Assembly (NCBI RefSeq): GCF_026151205.1
Contig: NC_087076.1
Span: 11,510,902-11,570,901 of the forward strand
Length of the DNA: 60,000 nucleotides
Direction of reading: 5' to 3'
Source of the DNA: Bolinopsis microptera
Lineage: Eukaryota; Ctenophora; Tentaculata; Lobata; Bolinopsidae
Shown: positions 44,140 through 57,872 of the stretch, in pieces
How positions within the stretch are numbered: the first letter of the stretch is position 1
Layout of the letters: the number at the start of each line of letters is the position of its first letter
Notes under the pieces: model-generated
What the model was told of the DNA's origin: nothing
The model's input: the letters and a program-made list of their open reading frames with translations, nothing else
Database searches by the model: none
Position numbers and translations under genes: made by a program

Positions 44140-45297
44140 CTGCTCGTATAATACAACTAGGTTTTGAATCGTATTCCATAAAGTCCGTGTTACAAGTAAC
44201 TACACTGCTTCCTACGTTGAAATAGCCTTCCTGACAGAATACAGTCATAGTTGCTCCATTATCTACTGGGAACTCTGTATTTGTAAACACTCCAGTCCAG
44301 TCTTCAGGAAGTTTGGAACAATCTGAAATAAGACGTTGATGAAATGACACTGATAAAATATATTGGATATAATATATTATCGTAGACCACACCATTAATA
44401 TTTTGATTTTTGAATAGAAAATACAAATGTGTTTTAGGAGATATTGAAATCAGGTACCTAGCTTTTCCCACGTAAACTTCAATCTGTTCTCGTTACAAAA
44501 ATTCGCCTCAACTACTTTATTGTTATTTATAGGATTTGCATTCCCTCCACTTGGATTCCAACATCCTTCAGAATCAGCGCTGATTTTTTTGATACTGCTT
44601 TGAGTTGTAAATTGCCATTTATCAGCAGTTGTGCATTCCGTTAGAATAATATTGTTTCTAGTTGCCTGTAAGAAAGAACTCTAAGAATAACGGATTTGGG
44701 ATTGCATATTTACAGATGTGCAATTCTAACCGCCACTCGGCTCACGATGTCTTGTTTGTGGGCAAGGGTTTGTAAGTGTTAAATTAATGTGCAGGAGGAG
44801 GGTCCGATTGTTTAAATTGTTTATGAAAGGATATTGATCATTGACGTTATTTAACTCACTTCTCCACTGCTTCTACAGCATAGACCACTCTCTCTATGCT
44901 TTATGTATCCGTTTGAATCCATACAGAAGACAAAACTGTCTCCCTTACAATCTTCGTTGGTGACAAGATAAGTTCCAGTGGCTGTGTTGCCATTAAGAGG
45001 CTCTACACATTTACCACCGATATGCTGTAATCGCCCACAATCTGAGAAAATGTTCATTATTTTTGGAAATAAGTTGAGCTTTTAGTTTTATGATGCATGC
45101 AACACGAGGAATTAGGAAAAATATATATCATATAAATTAACAATTTCATCATTTTCAACAAAAATTTACTGTTTTACTTTTAATGTTGTCGTACATTGCA
45201 GAACTATGACAATAAGTAATATTTTCTTACCTAATGTATACATTTCCTGGATTAAAGCAGCAATGAGCAGAATAATCTCTATTCTTGAACCACGCAT
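44140..45297 (-). CDS. secreted lectin-like and sushi (CCP) domain protein, 3' end unresolved
   Basis: Four minus-strand exons in phase: 45231-45297, 44860-45041, 44458-44665, 44140-44322, with GTAAGA, GTGAGT, GTACCT and GTAAAT donors. Residues 1-20 are a signal peptide (MRGSRIEIILLIAALIQEMY). Residues 23-152 form a Cys-rich region with GGKCVEPLNG, DSFVFCMDSNGYIKHRESG and KWQFTTQSSIKKISADSEGC, resembling a ricin-type beta-trefoil/lectin fold (tentative). Residues 153-213 are a sushi/CCP module: DCSKLP...GATMTVFCQEGYF...VVTCNTDF...KPSC. The frame remains open at the last donor (RAG|GTAAAT), so at least one more exon is needed and was not identified. Likely an extracellular recognition or matrix protein. 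Confidence 0.7.
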
Positions 45298-45557
45298 GAC
45301 AATAAAAAGCAACTATAAATAGCAAGCGACTCAGATGAAAAATGATATTAAAGTAATATGTTGTCCCACCTTAACGGCTTATTTCTCATAAACACGTGCC
45401 CTCTCGCTAGTCCTCCCTTTCCACGTGCATTCCCAACACGATATAATTACTAAGTTTTAGTTGCTCTTTAGTCCTATAATAAGCTCTCAGAGCAGGAGGA
45501 GGCTGGAGGAGTCTTTACTCGTTATTATACAGGTTATAATATTAGAGGGTATATTAG

Positions 45558-45930
45558 AGACAACCATCACTTAACCAACAGCCGTAGTTGAGATTTGGGA
45601 CTAATGAAATAACGTAATTCTATTTTTATAACCTTAAAACAATTATTTATAATTGTGATAATATAAGACATAACATTGTATCACCGGCCTTCATTTCAAC
45701 CTAATAAAACTAAAATCTCAGATTGAGCCGAACCTGCCGCACACAATCCTCTCCACCCCGACCAGCCAGAGACAACCATCACTTAGTCTTAACCAACAGC
45801 CGTAGTTGAGATTTGGGACTAATGAAATAACGCAATTCTATTTTTATAACCTCAAACCAATTATTTATAATTGTGATAATATAAGAGTCAAGACATAAAA
45901 TCATATCACCGGCCTTCGTTTCAACCTGCA
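45558..45930. repeat. tandem duplication, ~209-bp period
   Basis: AGACAACCATCACTTAACCA...CCGGCCTTCATTTCAACCT (45,560-45,705) is repeated at 45,769-45,928 with few changes. It lies upstream of the sushi-protein gene. Confidence 0.85.
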
Positions 45931-46024
45931 ACCTAATATTAAAAATTTTTAGTTGAGCCAACCGGGGCACCCACCCCTCCAAATACCACCCGCAAACAGT
46001 GGGGTCACTGTGCCGGACCCCGTA

Positions 46025-46575
46025 TTCAGTCAGTAGTCTGTCTTCAGTCAGTATCTGTATCTTCAGTCAGTAGTCCGTACTCAGTCGTAGTCTGTACTTC
46101 AGTCAGTAGTCGTACTTCAGTCAGGTAGTCTGTAGTTCAGTCCAGTAGTCTGTACTTCAGTCCAGTAGTCGGTATTTAGTCAGTAGCTGTAGTTCAGTCC
46201 AGTAGTCATGGAGTTCAGTCAGTAGTCTGTATTCATCAGTAGTCTGTAGTTAAGTCAGTAGTCTGTAGTTTCATCAGTAGTCTGTACTTCAGTCATAGTC
46301 TGTACTTCAGTCAGTAGTCCTGTACTTCAGTCAGTTAGTCTGTAGTTCAGTCAGAGTCTGTAAGTTCAGTCAGTAGTCTGTACTTCAGTCAGTAAGTCTG
46401 TACTTCAGTCAGTAGTCTGTAGTTCATCAGTAGTCGTTACTTCAGTCAGTATCCTGGACTTCAGTCAGTAGGTCTGTAGTTCATACAGTAGTCGTAGTTC
46501 TCAATCAGTAGTCTTAAGTTTAGGTCAGTAGCTGTAGTTCAGTCAGTAGTATGTACTTCAGTCTAGTCAGTCTTA
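46025..46575. repeat. 19-bp satellite array 1
   Basis: Tandem copies of AGTCAGTAGTCTGTACTTC (or ...GTAGTTC), with frequent single-base gains and losses. About 28 units. Confidence 0.95.
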
Positions 46576-49500
46576 GTATCACTTGTATTAATACTTGCCG
46601 TGTTGAACCTCGAGACCTCATGCTATGGTCAATATGAATGATAATGAACAAAAATGAATTATGATTATATCGTATAAAGATAGTGCGAATACAAGTTTTA
46701 GTTATTGATGGATTGCACACCCCGAGGCATACTCTGCATTAACGCCTTTACAATGTTTAATTACAACAATAAAGATTATACACAGCATACATAAATAAAA
46801 TAACCCTATAGGGAATGAAAATAAGTTCTATCTCTATCAATTAATTAGAACAGTAAATACAGAGTCTGAAAGAATGTCAACAGATATCTTATCAGAAATG
46901 GCAGTGAAATTGTTGGATGGCGTGTAGCATTTGTAAAATACCTCGAAGATAGTCATATTCGTTCTGCGATAAAAGTTTTTGTTCGGTTGCGTACTTCCCG
47001 CAACTTTAATCACACCTTTATCACACTTGCCTAAACCCTGGCAACGTAGCGACTGTGGAGTGTTGGGTATTTCTGATTACCAAATATTCACGTGAACGTC
47101 TAAACAGATGTAATTAGTTCAGCACGATATTAAAACACCGAAATCAACTCCGAGTATGCCTCAGAGTAGACCTTTGTAATTTTTGGCTCGTCGATATCTG
47201 GCTGTTGATTTCATTCAGCATCGTGTATTTTGTCTCAATTTACACATGAGTGAAACAATTTTGTCCGCGCCAAAATTTACCTGAATGGCCGTGGTTCTGA
47301 GTGTGATATGATAAATACAGAATATCATTAAAAATTGTATTTTCAGAAAGAAAAAATTAAAGCATATAGTTCTCGGAAAAATCCATAGCCAAAAAGTCTA
47401 AATAAAGATGTTTTATTCTGATCTGGGAAAACACAGTGAAAGATCGTACATACAAGGTAACCGTTAAACACATTTATTGGTTAATTATAAAAGATTACTA
47501 TGGTAACCCGGCTACGGCCGGGATTTTCACGCCGCAGCTAAAAAGGGTAGGAGTAATTACCCGCTGAGTCAAACCCGGATAGGCGAGCAATTCTATTCGG
47601 AGTGCCCTCAAGTATCCAATAGTAATGCTTAAAAGCTAATAATTCTTAATGAATAATCAATAGAAAATTAAAACACTGTACACCATGCACCACAACCAGC
47701 CTATCATAATTTGTGAACATGCATTACATTGTCTTATGAAAGTAATGAACTCTCTCTACAGTCCAAACAGACCGTTTGAGCACCTCCCTCCCCTAATAAG
47801 TTTATAGTATTATATGACCATGTAAATATAAACCATGTAAATATATACGCTAACATATGCAGAGAGAGAGCTAGCTCAGTACTCCTTGCGTTCTCTCAAG
47901 CCGTTTTTTATGTAACACATTTTTTGTGGTACAAAACATCATATTAAACCACTTACCACCGCCATTTTTTATAAAAATTTGCTTATTTGCTTCTCAGAGT
48001 TTTGTCGGCACTATACGAAAAACCATCCCGTAACTATTACCGTTTTTTTAGTATAACCGTTCGGAAATTACACACAACACACACACAGAACACACACACA
48101 GACACACACACATTCTGGTGTTATAAGTTGATAATACACTTGCTATGACTGAACCTTTGTATCGTCTCATGGCACAAATCCAAATATCATCTCGTAACAA
48201 CATATTAATGTGATATCTGTTTTAGATACTGTCCCCTGGGATGCTGATGCTCGGTGTTGTTTCTGAAGTTGGTGAGGTTTGAGATGTGGATAAGTGAACT
48301 GCCCAATGGGATTTGACTGGCTTTATCCAGGAGTAAATGTGATTAATGCATTTTCTATGGTTAAATTGATGTATTGTGGCACAATAAGCTTTGAATTAGA
48401 TCTACTAGATAAAATATTTGATAACAAATAAGTGCAATGTTAATGATACCGAATGAAAAATGAAATGAAGAAACTAATGAACGAAGTAATTTATATCAAT
48501 ATTGAATTCTTGTGTTGAGCCATAACTATTATTATCAAAATATGCTAGGTTACTGATATCAGGCGAGAATTTGAACAAGTGGTATCGAGAACAAACGCTG
48601 GAAGGTGACAGGAAGCAGAAGGTGAAGAGGTTAGTTTCCTCTGTTGTAGATTTGAAAGAAGAGAAATGTAACTTACAAACGGTGGCATTGAGAGTTCACC
48701 ACACTGTTCTATACTCAAACTCAAATTCGTCTAAATTAATCATAAACCATTTCCTAAACAGCCTTCTTTTGAAACACAATTTAAATGTTAAAGCCACCTA
48801 AACATAGTATCTCTATTACTTTAAGCTCCTGTGAAGTTCCACTTAATTTCATGGAAACTAGACCTCGTGACGTTGTATCAGTGGGACAGTTTCTTATCCT
48901 GCTCGGTTGTTGAGTGTAGTTACTGTTGACGGAAGACCACGCAAACTCAACCTCACCCCCAAACGGAGATAGTGAACGTTCTGGCCAAGCAACAGGATAT
49001 CAACAAGAATATTGGTAGGAGATTTCATTCGATTAAAGGACTAGTGACCACACCTTACTCTTCAAAGAATATCTTTTTTAGTATGATAAAGTTTCATGTT
49101 TGCTTTTATAAGCCGGAACCTTATTTCCGGTAGTGTTTCATCTATAAAAATACATTAAATGATTGTGCCACTTTTTTTAAACAAAAAGACAGTTTTAGGA
49201 TTATCTGATAGTGAAGTAGTAACATTTAATAACAGGTTCCTACGAAGGAGTCATCCAAGTGTTGAAGAGTACGGGTACATGTGAACGAGGGAGTCAAAGG
49301 AGTAACAGCCTTCCTCAACAAGAGTGCATGTGCTCCTGAAGAAGTGTGATATTTGTCCGGGTGGTGGCCATACGTAACGATGGCACCTTATTTTAGGTGC
49401 GGTGGCGTTATAAATTGTGCTGCCCCCGGGGGATTATTAAATTGTTTTTATTTCTCTCGTCCATAGTTATATTGAGATTGAATAATACAATAATAAGTTT

Positions 49501-49902
49501 GACTCATATCTATAAGCTCTGAAATTTTCCTGTGCAATTCTAAGAAGAATTACCTGAGTTATTAAAGGGTCGCGTAGGGGCAGTTACTTCTGGCCACTCT
49601 GTATAAGTTGGGTAGCTCTGGCAGTGTATCAGGTCAGACATTTATAAGTAAAATTTTTTAATTTAGAAGGGAGATAAATTATTAATCATCTCTTATTAAC
49701 TGTCTAATTACACAGTCTAATTAACAACAGGACTGTCGCGGTAGGATAAAGCACTTTCGGAGAAAACAGTAACCACGTCTCTTCTCTGACGCCAGGTCAC
49801 CTTGTTAATATCACCGTTAAGACACAGGCGGTTAACGGACTGAGATGTACCTTCCTTGGGGGGTATCCTGGTAGGTACCCTCTCACTTAGGACTGTTTTG
49901 CT

Positions 49903-50682
49903 GGGGGTGACTGCAACGTCAATTAATGCAGTATTCAAAAAACCCACCCCCAAACTGACAGTGACATTAATTGACATTAATTGACATTAATTGACATTAA
50001 TTGAACATTAATTGACGATTAATTGACATTAATAGACATATTCGATAAATAGTTCAAATATTCACGTCTATGTAGTTCGATCGGTTCAAAAAAACAAGAA
50101 GTCCTTAATAATTATGAGTAAGTCTTATCTGTTTGATCCTTAGGTTCAAAGACCACCAAAAAAAATTTCAGCGTCCAACTCTTCCATCTTCGGTCCCCAC
50201 CGGCCACGCCCTTCATTTTATATTGTTTCTTATACAGGTAAAATTCTAAGATCGGCTTTTTTAGTATGAAGGAGTAAATGTTAGCTGTTTAAAATTGTTA
50301 TTTCAAAAATAAATGTCATGAAGGCATTTCCGTTTAATGTGGTTTTAAGTTCTGATGATGTGTTCGAACCACGCCCTTGGGATGGCCAAGCCATTTAAGA
50401 AAATAAATTTTTCGGGAAACCGTTATTATTTTAGTTTTATTGTTTAATGATCTGAATTTTTCACATTTCACAATGTCCATATTATAGTATGAATAAATGA
50501 TGATATAAACGTCTAAAGTGCTAAAAATATGGTAGAACTACATAATCTCTTGGTCGAAAAATATCATGTCAATTAATGTCAGTATTTCCAAAATTTTTGC
50601 AAAAACTGACATTAATTGACATTAAATGACATTATTGACATTCATTGACATAATTGACATAAATTCCGTTTGGCATCCCCCC
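49903..50682. mobile_element. hAT-like element A, copy 2
   Basis: GTTTTGCT occurs at 49,895-49,902 and 50,683-50,690. The ends are GGGGGTGACTGCAACGTCAA and TTTGGCATCCCCCC. TTGACATTAA arrays lie at both ends. The body is the same as at 35,490-36,299. Confidence 0.88.
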
Positions 50683-50694
50683 GTTTTGCTAGAG

Positions 50695-51621
50695 TAGGAA
50701 CCGACCGGTCTAAGGTTTTTGGGCTGCCGGACGCAGAAAAGAACCCGGATATTCCGGATTGTTTTCGCATTTTTCCCGGCCGAACCGGGTTAATAATAAG
50801 AAGAATTTAAGGCTGCCGAAAATTGAGATAATCCTTGATTGTGGGTTTTATCAATTATAATATTAAAATCCCTGTGGACACAATGAGAAAGTGCTGTACA
50901 GTCCGACTAAACTTGTTCACGCCCTATTTCAAATTTCAACCAAACTCTGCGCTTGAGCAGCAGTCACTTTTGATATGTTGAGCGAGCAGTGCAGAGGTCA
51001 CTGATTATCTGCTGTATGAGCAGAGCTAGAAACGAGTTGGAATAAAATCAAAACATTGCAAGAATTCACTGCGCCGTGCCTCGCACAATGTTACAAATTG
51101 CTTCAGTAGTAAAGCCCAAGATCCAGCAGCCAGTGCAGCTCTTATAAGTTTCGTGGCGTCAATATAACCGAGGAAAATGTTCCAAAGTGTTTAAATGGCA
51201 GATGGCCTGTATGTTTATTTCCACATGTAAGGGGAGTTTATGCAACGGGTTTGTTTACCACAATATAGCAGGGACCCTCTGCTCTGCTTGAAATGCCTCA
51301 TAAGTAAACATAAAATGGTAAGCTGTTTTGACTCTAACCCACTCAAAAATCCTCACTACAACGGTCTTGAACATTCGCTGACCGATAACAGGCGACCGTG
51401 GAGCGTGGAATTACCGGTCCACTGAGAGCATGGACTGGATGCCCCTTAGTAAGAATTTTGACGAGAAATATTATACATTGTTAGGAACACTTAAAAAAGA
51501 AATGACCGGTTGACATATCCGGCCAAATTTTGAAACCGGACCGAAACCGGAACCGGACCGGAATTAAAGCCGAATATCCGGCTGGAACCGATTCAGCCGG
51601 ATATCCCCGGTGCAGTTCCTA
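50695..51621. mobile_element. hAT-like element B, copy 1
   Basis: TGCTAGAG occurs at 50,687-50,694 and 51,622-51,629. The ends are TAGGAACCGACCGG and CCGGTGCAGTTCCTA. It is rich in CCGGAACC and CCGGATATCC subterminal repeats. Its left target duplication overlaps the right one of element A: the original site reads GTTTTGCTAGAG. No transposase frame. Confidence 0.82.
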
Positions 51622-52019
51622 TGCTAGAGGAGCTTATTTCGACTATGGTCCCATGGAGATATGTCTTCACAGGCTATTAAATATATTTACTTGTTTACTT
51701 CAAAACTTACTATGGTTATTTTAAATCGCGATGTTCTTTTATTCACACTAAAGAATCCCCGTTTGACCCTGATATCCTAACAGGGCTCCCGTACACCTAA
51801 TACATCTAAGACATGTACAACAGTAAGGAGTGTACTGAGGTGTACCCTGCTATAAACGCAAGTTAGCCGCCAGAGTCCTCCTCATTAACCCTGAAAACAA
51901 GGTAGTTGGACCCTGCTTGATGATGCTATAAGGTTCATTTTAGTAGATAAAATTAGGGATTTACTGTGTGATACGGTACACAATTCTCTACTGTAGCACT
52001 CACAAGAATATTGGTTAGA

Positions 52020-52130
52020 AGTTGTAAACATAATGTAACAGTGTAAAATCATTGTAAGAAATGAACAGTGTAAATGTAACAGTGTAAATCATGCAAATGT
52101 AACAGTGTTAATGTAAGCAGTGTTACAACT
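52020..52130. repeat. TGTAACAGTGTAAA short repeat array
   Basis: About six degenerate copies; the matching array is at about 59,233-59,332 in the next unit. Confidence 0.85.
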
Positions 52131-52261
52131 CTCAGACAGTGCTGTTGAGTACATTGAACTGCCATGTAAAGCCATGGAGACACCCTGCTACCACTAAAGA
52201 GGTGATGTGTGAGGATGTGAGTGGTCAGTTACTAAACGGGGGTGTATGTCTCCACTTGATG

Positions 52262-53700
52262 ACGGTCAGAAGTCTGTACTTCAGTCAGTATCTGTAGTTT
52301 AGTCCATAGCATGTAGTTCAGTCAGTATGTCTGGTATTTCAGTCAGTCATTAGTCTGTAGTTCAGTTCAGTAGTCTTGTAGTTCAGTCAGTAGTCTGTAG
52401 TGTCAGTCATAGTCGTACTTCAGTCAGTAGTCTAGTACTTCAGTCAGTAGTCCCTGTAGTTCAGTCAGTAGTCCTGTAGTACAAGTCAGTAGTCCTGTAC
52501 TTCAGTCCAGTATTCTGTACTTCATTCAGTAGTCTGTAGTTCAGTCAGTAGTCTGTAGTTCAGTCAGTAGTTCTGTACTTCAGTCAGTACTGTACTTCAT
52601 CAGTAGTCGTGTACTTCAGTCAGTAGTCTGTAGTTCAGACAGTAGTCTGTAGTACAGTCATTAGTCTGTACTCCAGTCAGTATCTGTACGTCAGTCAGTA
52701 GTCTGTAGTCAGTCCATAGTCTGAGTTCCGTCAGTAGTTCTGTACTTCAGTCAGTAGTCTGGTACTTCAGTCAGTATCCCCTGTAGTTCAGAGTCAGTAG
52801 TCTGTAGTTCAGTTCAGTAGCTGTAAGTTTAGTCAGTAGTCCTGAGTTCAGTCAGTAGTCTGTACTCAGTCAGTAGCTGTACTCAGTCATAGTCTGTACT
52901 TCAGGCAGTATCTGTACTTCATCAGTAGTCTGTAGTTCGAGTCGTACTGTACTTCAGTCAGTAGTCTGTACTTCAGTCATAGTCTGTACTTCAGTCAGTA
53001 GTCCTGTAGTTCAGTCAGTAGTCTGGTACTTCAGTCAGTAGTCTGTAGTTGTAAGTCAGTAAGCATGTAGTACAGTCAGTATCTGTATTTCAGTCAGTAT
53101 CTGTATTTTCAGTCCAGTAGTCTGTAGTTCAGTCAGTAGTCTGTAGTTCAGTCAGTATCTTACTTCAGTCAGTATCTGTACTTCAGTCAGTAGTCTGTAC
53201 TTCAGTCAGTAGTCTGTACTTCAGTCACTAGTCTGTACTTCAGTCATATCTGGAGTTCAGTCAGTAGTCCCTGTACTTCAGTCAGTAGTCTGTAAGGTTT
53301 AGTCAGTAGCATGTATTCGAGTGTCAGTAGGCTGTGTTCAGTCATAGTCTGTAGTTCAGGTCAGTAGTTCTGATTCGAGGTCAGTAGTCTGTAGTTCAGT
53401 CAGTAGTCTGTACTTCAGTCAGTAGTCTGTACTTGCATCAGTAGTCTGTACTTCAGTCAGTAGTCTGTAGTTTCAGTCAGTAGTCTGTAGTTCAGGTCAG
53501 TATCTGTACTTCAGTCAGTAGCTGTACTTCAGTCAGTATCTGTAGTTCAGTCAGTAGTCTGTACTTCAGTCCAGTAGTCTGTACCTCAGTCAGTAGTCCT
53601 GTTGTTCTGTCCAGTAGTACATGTCTAGTTCAGTCAGAGTCTGTATGTTTTGTCATAGTCTGTAGTTCAGTCAGTAGTCTGTACTTCAGTCTAGTCTGTC
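52262..53700. repeat. 19-bp satellite array 2
   Basis: Same unit as array 1, about 75 copies, with the same type of length noise. Confidence 0.95.
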
Positions 53701-56700
53701 CTTTATCTCACTAGTATTAATACTGACGGTGTATGAACTCGAGACCTAATGCTATGGTCATATGAATGATAATGAACAAAATGAATATGTTATAGGCGTC
53801 TAAAATGGATAGTGAATACTAAGATTTTAGTTATTTGATGGATTGCACTACCCGAGGCAGTACTCATGCATTAACGCCTTAAAATGTTTAATTACAATCA
53901 ATTTAAAGAATACCACATACATATATATCAATAAACACTAATAGGGAATGAAAATAGTTTCTTATCTCTACATTACTTTAGAACAGTAAATTCAGAGTCT
54001 GAAGAATGTCAAAGATATCTATCAGAAAATGGCAGTGAAATTGTGGATGGCGTGTAGCATTGTAAAAATCCACCTCGAAGATTAGTCATATTTGTTCTGC
54101 GATAAAAGTTTTGTGTTTCGTTGCTGTACTCCCGCAACTTTTAATCACACTTTTATCACACTTCCTAAACCGGGCCAACGTAGCGACTGTGGAGTGTGGG
54201 TATTCTGATCACCAAATATGTCACGTGAACATCCTAAACAGTTTGTAATTAGTTAAGCACGATATCAACACCGAAAACATCAACTCCTGCGTATGCCTTC
54301 AGATAGACTCTTTGTAATTTTATGGCATCGTCGATATCTGGCTGTTGATTTTCATTAAGCATCGGTGTATTTATCTTCAAATTTACACATGATAGAACCA
54401 ATTTGTCCGCGCCAAAATTTACCTGAAACTGGCCGTGGTTTCTGAGTGTGGATATTGATACATACAGAATTCTTTAAAAATTTGTATTTTCAGAAAGGAA
54501 AAGTAGAGCATATATTCTCGAAAATCCATAGCCAAAAAGTCTAAAGATGATTCCTATTTCGATCTGGGAAAACCATGAGAGATCTTACATACAAGGTAAA
54601 CGATAAACACATTTAGATGTGTTAATATAATATATAATATTACTAGTGTTAACCCGGCCTACGGCCGGATTTCACTGCCGCAGTTAAAAAGGGTAGAGTA
54701 ATTACCCGCTGATCAAAACCCGGATTAGGCGAGCAATTCTATTCGGAGTGCCTCACGTATCCAATAGTAGCTTAAAAGATAGTACAACCTTAATGAATAA
54801 TCAAAGAAATTAACCCTTAATTAACACCATTCACCACAACCAGCCTTCATATTTGTGAACAATGCATTACATTGCGTATGAAAGTAAGGAAACTCACTCT
54901 ACAGTCCAAACAGACCGTTGAGCACTCCCTACCCCTCAATAAGTTTATAGTATTATATGCCATGTAATATATACGCCATGTAATATATGACGCTACATAT
55001 TGCAGAGAGAGAGCTACCCCGTAACTCTTGCCGTTCTTCTCAAGCCATTTTATGTAACATATTTTGTGGTACAAAACCAGATCAAGTTAAACCACTTACC
55101 ACCGCCGATTTTGTATAAATTTGCTTATTGGCTTCGTCAGAGTTTTGTCGGCACTATACCGAAAACAACCAGTCCGTAACTATTAACCGATTTTTTTTTT
55201 ATAACCGTTCGGAAATTACCACAGACACACACGAAGCACCGACACAGCACACAGACACACACACATTCTGGTGTTATTAAGTTGATAAACACTTGCTATG
55301 AAACCTGACCTTTGTATCGTCTCATTGGCACAAATCCGAAATATCACTTCTCTAACTACATATTAATGTGGATATTTCAGTTTTTTAGAAACTGTCCCCT
55401 TGTATCTGATGCTCGGTGTTGTTTCTGAAGTTGTGAGTTGATGTGGTAGTGAACCTGCCCGAATGGATGACTGGCTTTATCAGAGGTAATGTGAATAGCC
55501 ATTTTCTATGTAAATTGTATGTGTGGCACCAATAAGCTTTGAATTAGATCTAGCTAAGATAAAATATTTTGATAACATATTAAGTGCAATGTTGAAATGC
55601 ATACCGAATGAAAAAATGAAATGAAGAAAACTAGAATGTAGAAGTAGATTTAATACAATATTAATTCTTGTGTTGAAGCCATATCTAATTATTAGCATAA
55701 TATGCCTAGGTATGCTATCAGCGAGGAATTTAATAACAGGTTATCGAGAACAACGCTGGAAGGTGACGAGAAGCAGAAGGTGAAGAGGTTAGTTCCTCTG
55801 TTGTAGAATTTGAAGAAGAGAAATGTACTTACAGAACGGTGGGCGTTAGAGTTCACCACAACTGTTCTATACTCAAACTCAGAGATTCGATACTAAATAA
55901 ATCAAACAATTTCCTAAAACCAGCCTTCTTTTGAACATCAATTATAATGTAAGAGCCACCTAGTAACATAGTAACTCTATTCTTTAAGCTCTGTAAGTTC
56001 CACTAAAATTTCAGGAACTAGACTCTGTGAACGTTGGATCAGTGGGACAGTTCTATCCTGCTCGGTTGTTGATGAAAGTTTAACTGTTGCAAGACACGCA
56101 AACTCAACCACACCACCAAACAGATGTGAACGTTTCTGTCAAGCAATAGGATATCAACAAGAATATGGCAGGTGATTTCATTCGATTTAAAGACTAGTGA
56201 CCATCCTTACCTTTTTTTGTCTCATAAGAATATCATTTTTAGTAGAAGATGTTTCAATGTTGCCATTATTAGCCGGTACCTTATTTCGGTAAGTTTTCAA
56301 TCTTAAAATACGTTAAATGATTGTGCCACTATATTTAAACGCAAAATACATTTTAGGATTATCTGATAGTTGAAGTTGTAACAATAAAAACAGGTGCTAA
56401 CTAGGAGTGCATCCAGAGAGTTGAAGATACGGTACCTGGTGAACGGTGGGAGTCAAGGGAGTAACAGCCTTCCTCAACAAGAGTGCAGTGCTCCTGAAGA
56501 AGTGTGATAATGTCCGGGTGTGGCCAAGACGGTTAAACGATGGAAACGGATTTTTAGGTGAGGTGTGTATAAATTGTGCAGAGCCCCGGGGATATTAAAT
56601 TTTTTTATGTCTCTCTCCAGAGTTTGAGATTGCGAATAATTACAAAAATTAAGTTTGACTCATATCTTATAATCTCTGAAATTCTGTGCAATTCTAAGAA

Positions 56701-57073
56701 GAAATACGTGAGTTTATTAAAGGGTCGCGTATGGGCAGTTACTTTATGGCCGTACGTCATGTTTAATTGGGTAGCTCTGGCAGTGTAGTCAGGGTCATAC
56801 ATTTATAATTAAAATATTTTTTAATTTTAGCAGGGAGATAAATTATTAACAACTCTTATTAACTGTCTAAATTAACACAGTCTAATTAACACAGGACTGT
56901 ACGCGGTAGGGAGAAAGCACTTTCGAGAAAACAGTAACCACGTTCTCTTCTCTGAGCGCGCCAGGTCCAGGTCACCTTGTAATATCACCGAAAGAAACAG
57001 GCTCTAACGGACTGAGATGTACCTTCCTTGGGGGTATCCAGGTAGGTACTCTTCCACTTAGGACTGTTTTGCT

Positions 57074-57862
57074 GGGGTGATGCAACGTCAATTAATGTAG
57101 TATTCCATAAAAACCCAAACAGACATTGACATTAATTGACATTAATTGACATTAATTGACATTAATTGACATTAAATTGACCATATAATTGACATTAATA
57201 GACATTATTCGATAAATATTCAAGATATTCACGTCTATTAAGTTATGATCGGTTCAAAAAACAAAATGGTCCTTAAATAATTATGAGTATGTCTTATCTG
57301 TGATCCTTAGGATCAAAGACCACCCAAAAAAATTCAGCTTCCACTCTTCCATCTTCGGTCCCCACCGGCCACGCCCATATTTTTATTGGTTTCTTATACA
57401 GGTAAAATACTAGAATCGGCTTTTTTATATGAAGGAGTTAATGTTAGCTGTTAAAATTCGTTAATTCAAAATAAATGTCATGAAAGGCATTTCGTTTAAT
57501 GTGTTTTAAGTTCTTGATGAATGTTTGAGAACCACGCCCTTGATGGCCAAGCCCATTTAAGAAAATTAAATTCGGGAAAACCGTATATTTTTAGTTTATT
57601 GTTTAATGATCTGAATTTTTTTCACATTGTCACATTACCATCTGTGATAGGTAGTGATAAATTGATGATATAAACGTTCTAAATGCTAAAAAATATGGTC
57701 GAACTACATAAGTCTCTGGTCGAAAAATATCATTCAATTAATGTCAGTATTCCAAAAATTTCAAAACTTGGGGGGAAAAAAAACATTAATTGACATTAAT
57801 TGACATAAAATGACATTAATTGACGATTAATTGACATTAATTGACCGTTGCATTTCCCACCC
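57074..57862. mobile_element. hAT-like element A, copy 3
   Basis: GTTTTGCT before (57,066-57,073) and GTTTTGCA after (57,863-57,870). It is the same insertion as copy 2, carried along by duplication of the larger unit. Confidence 0.85.
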
Positions 57863-57872
57863 GTTTTGCAAG

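Larger units (their letters stand above)
46576..52261. repeat. large tandem repeat, unit 1 (unique part, ~5.7 kb)
   Basis: From TATCACTTGTATTAATACTT (46,575) to the next satellite array, the sequence matches 53,701-59,469 in order: GATGGCGTGTAGCAT, the CCCGGCTACGGCCGGG palindrome (~47,508), an (AC)n tract (~48,066-48,115), element A, element B, and TGTAACAGTGTAAA repeats. No gene was recognised; no rRNA, 5S, histone or snRNA sequence was seen. Confidence 0.9.
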
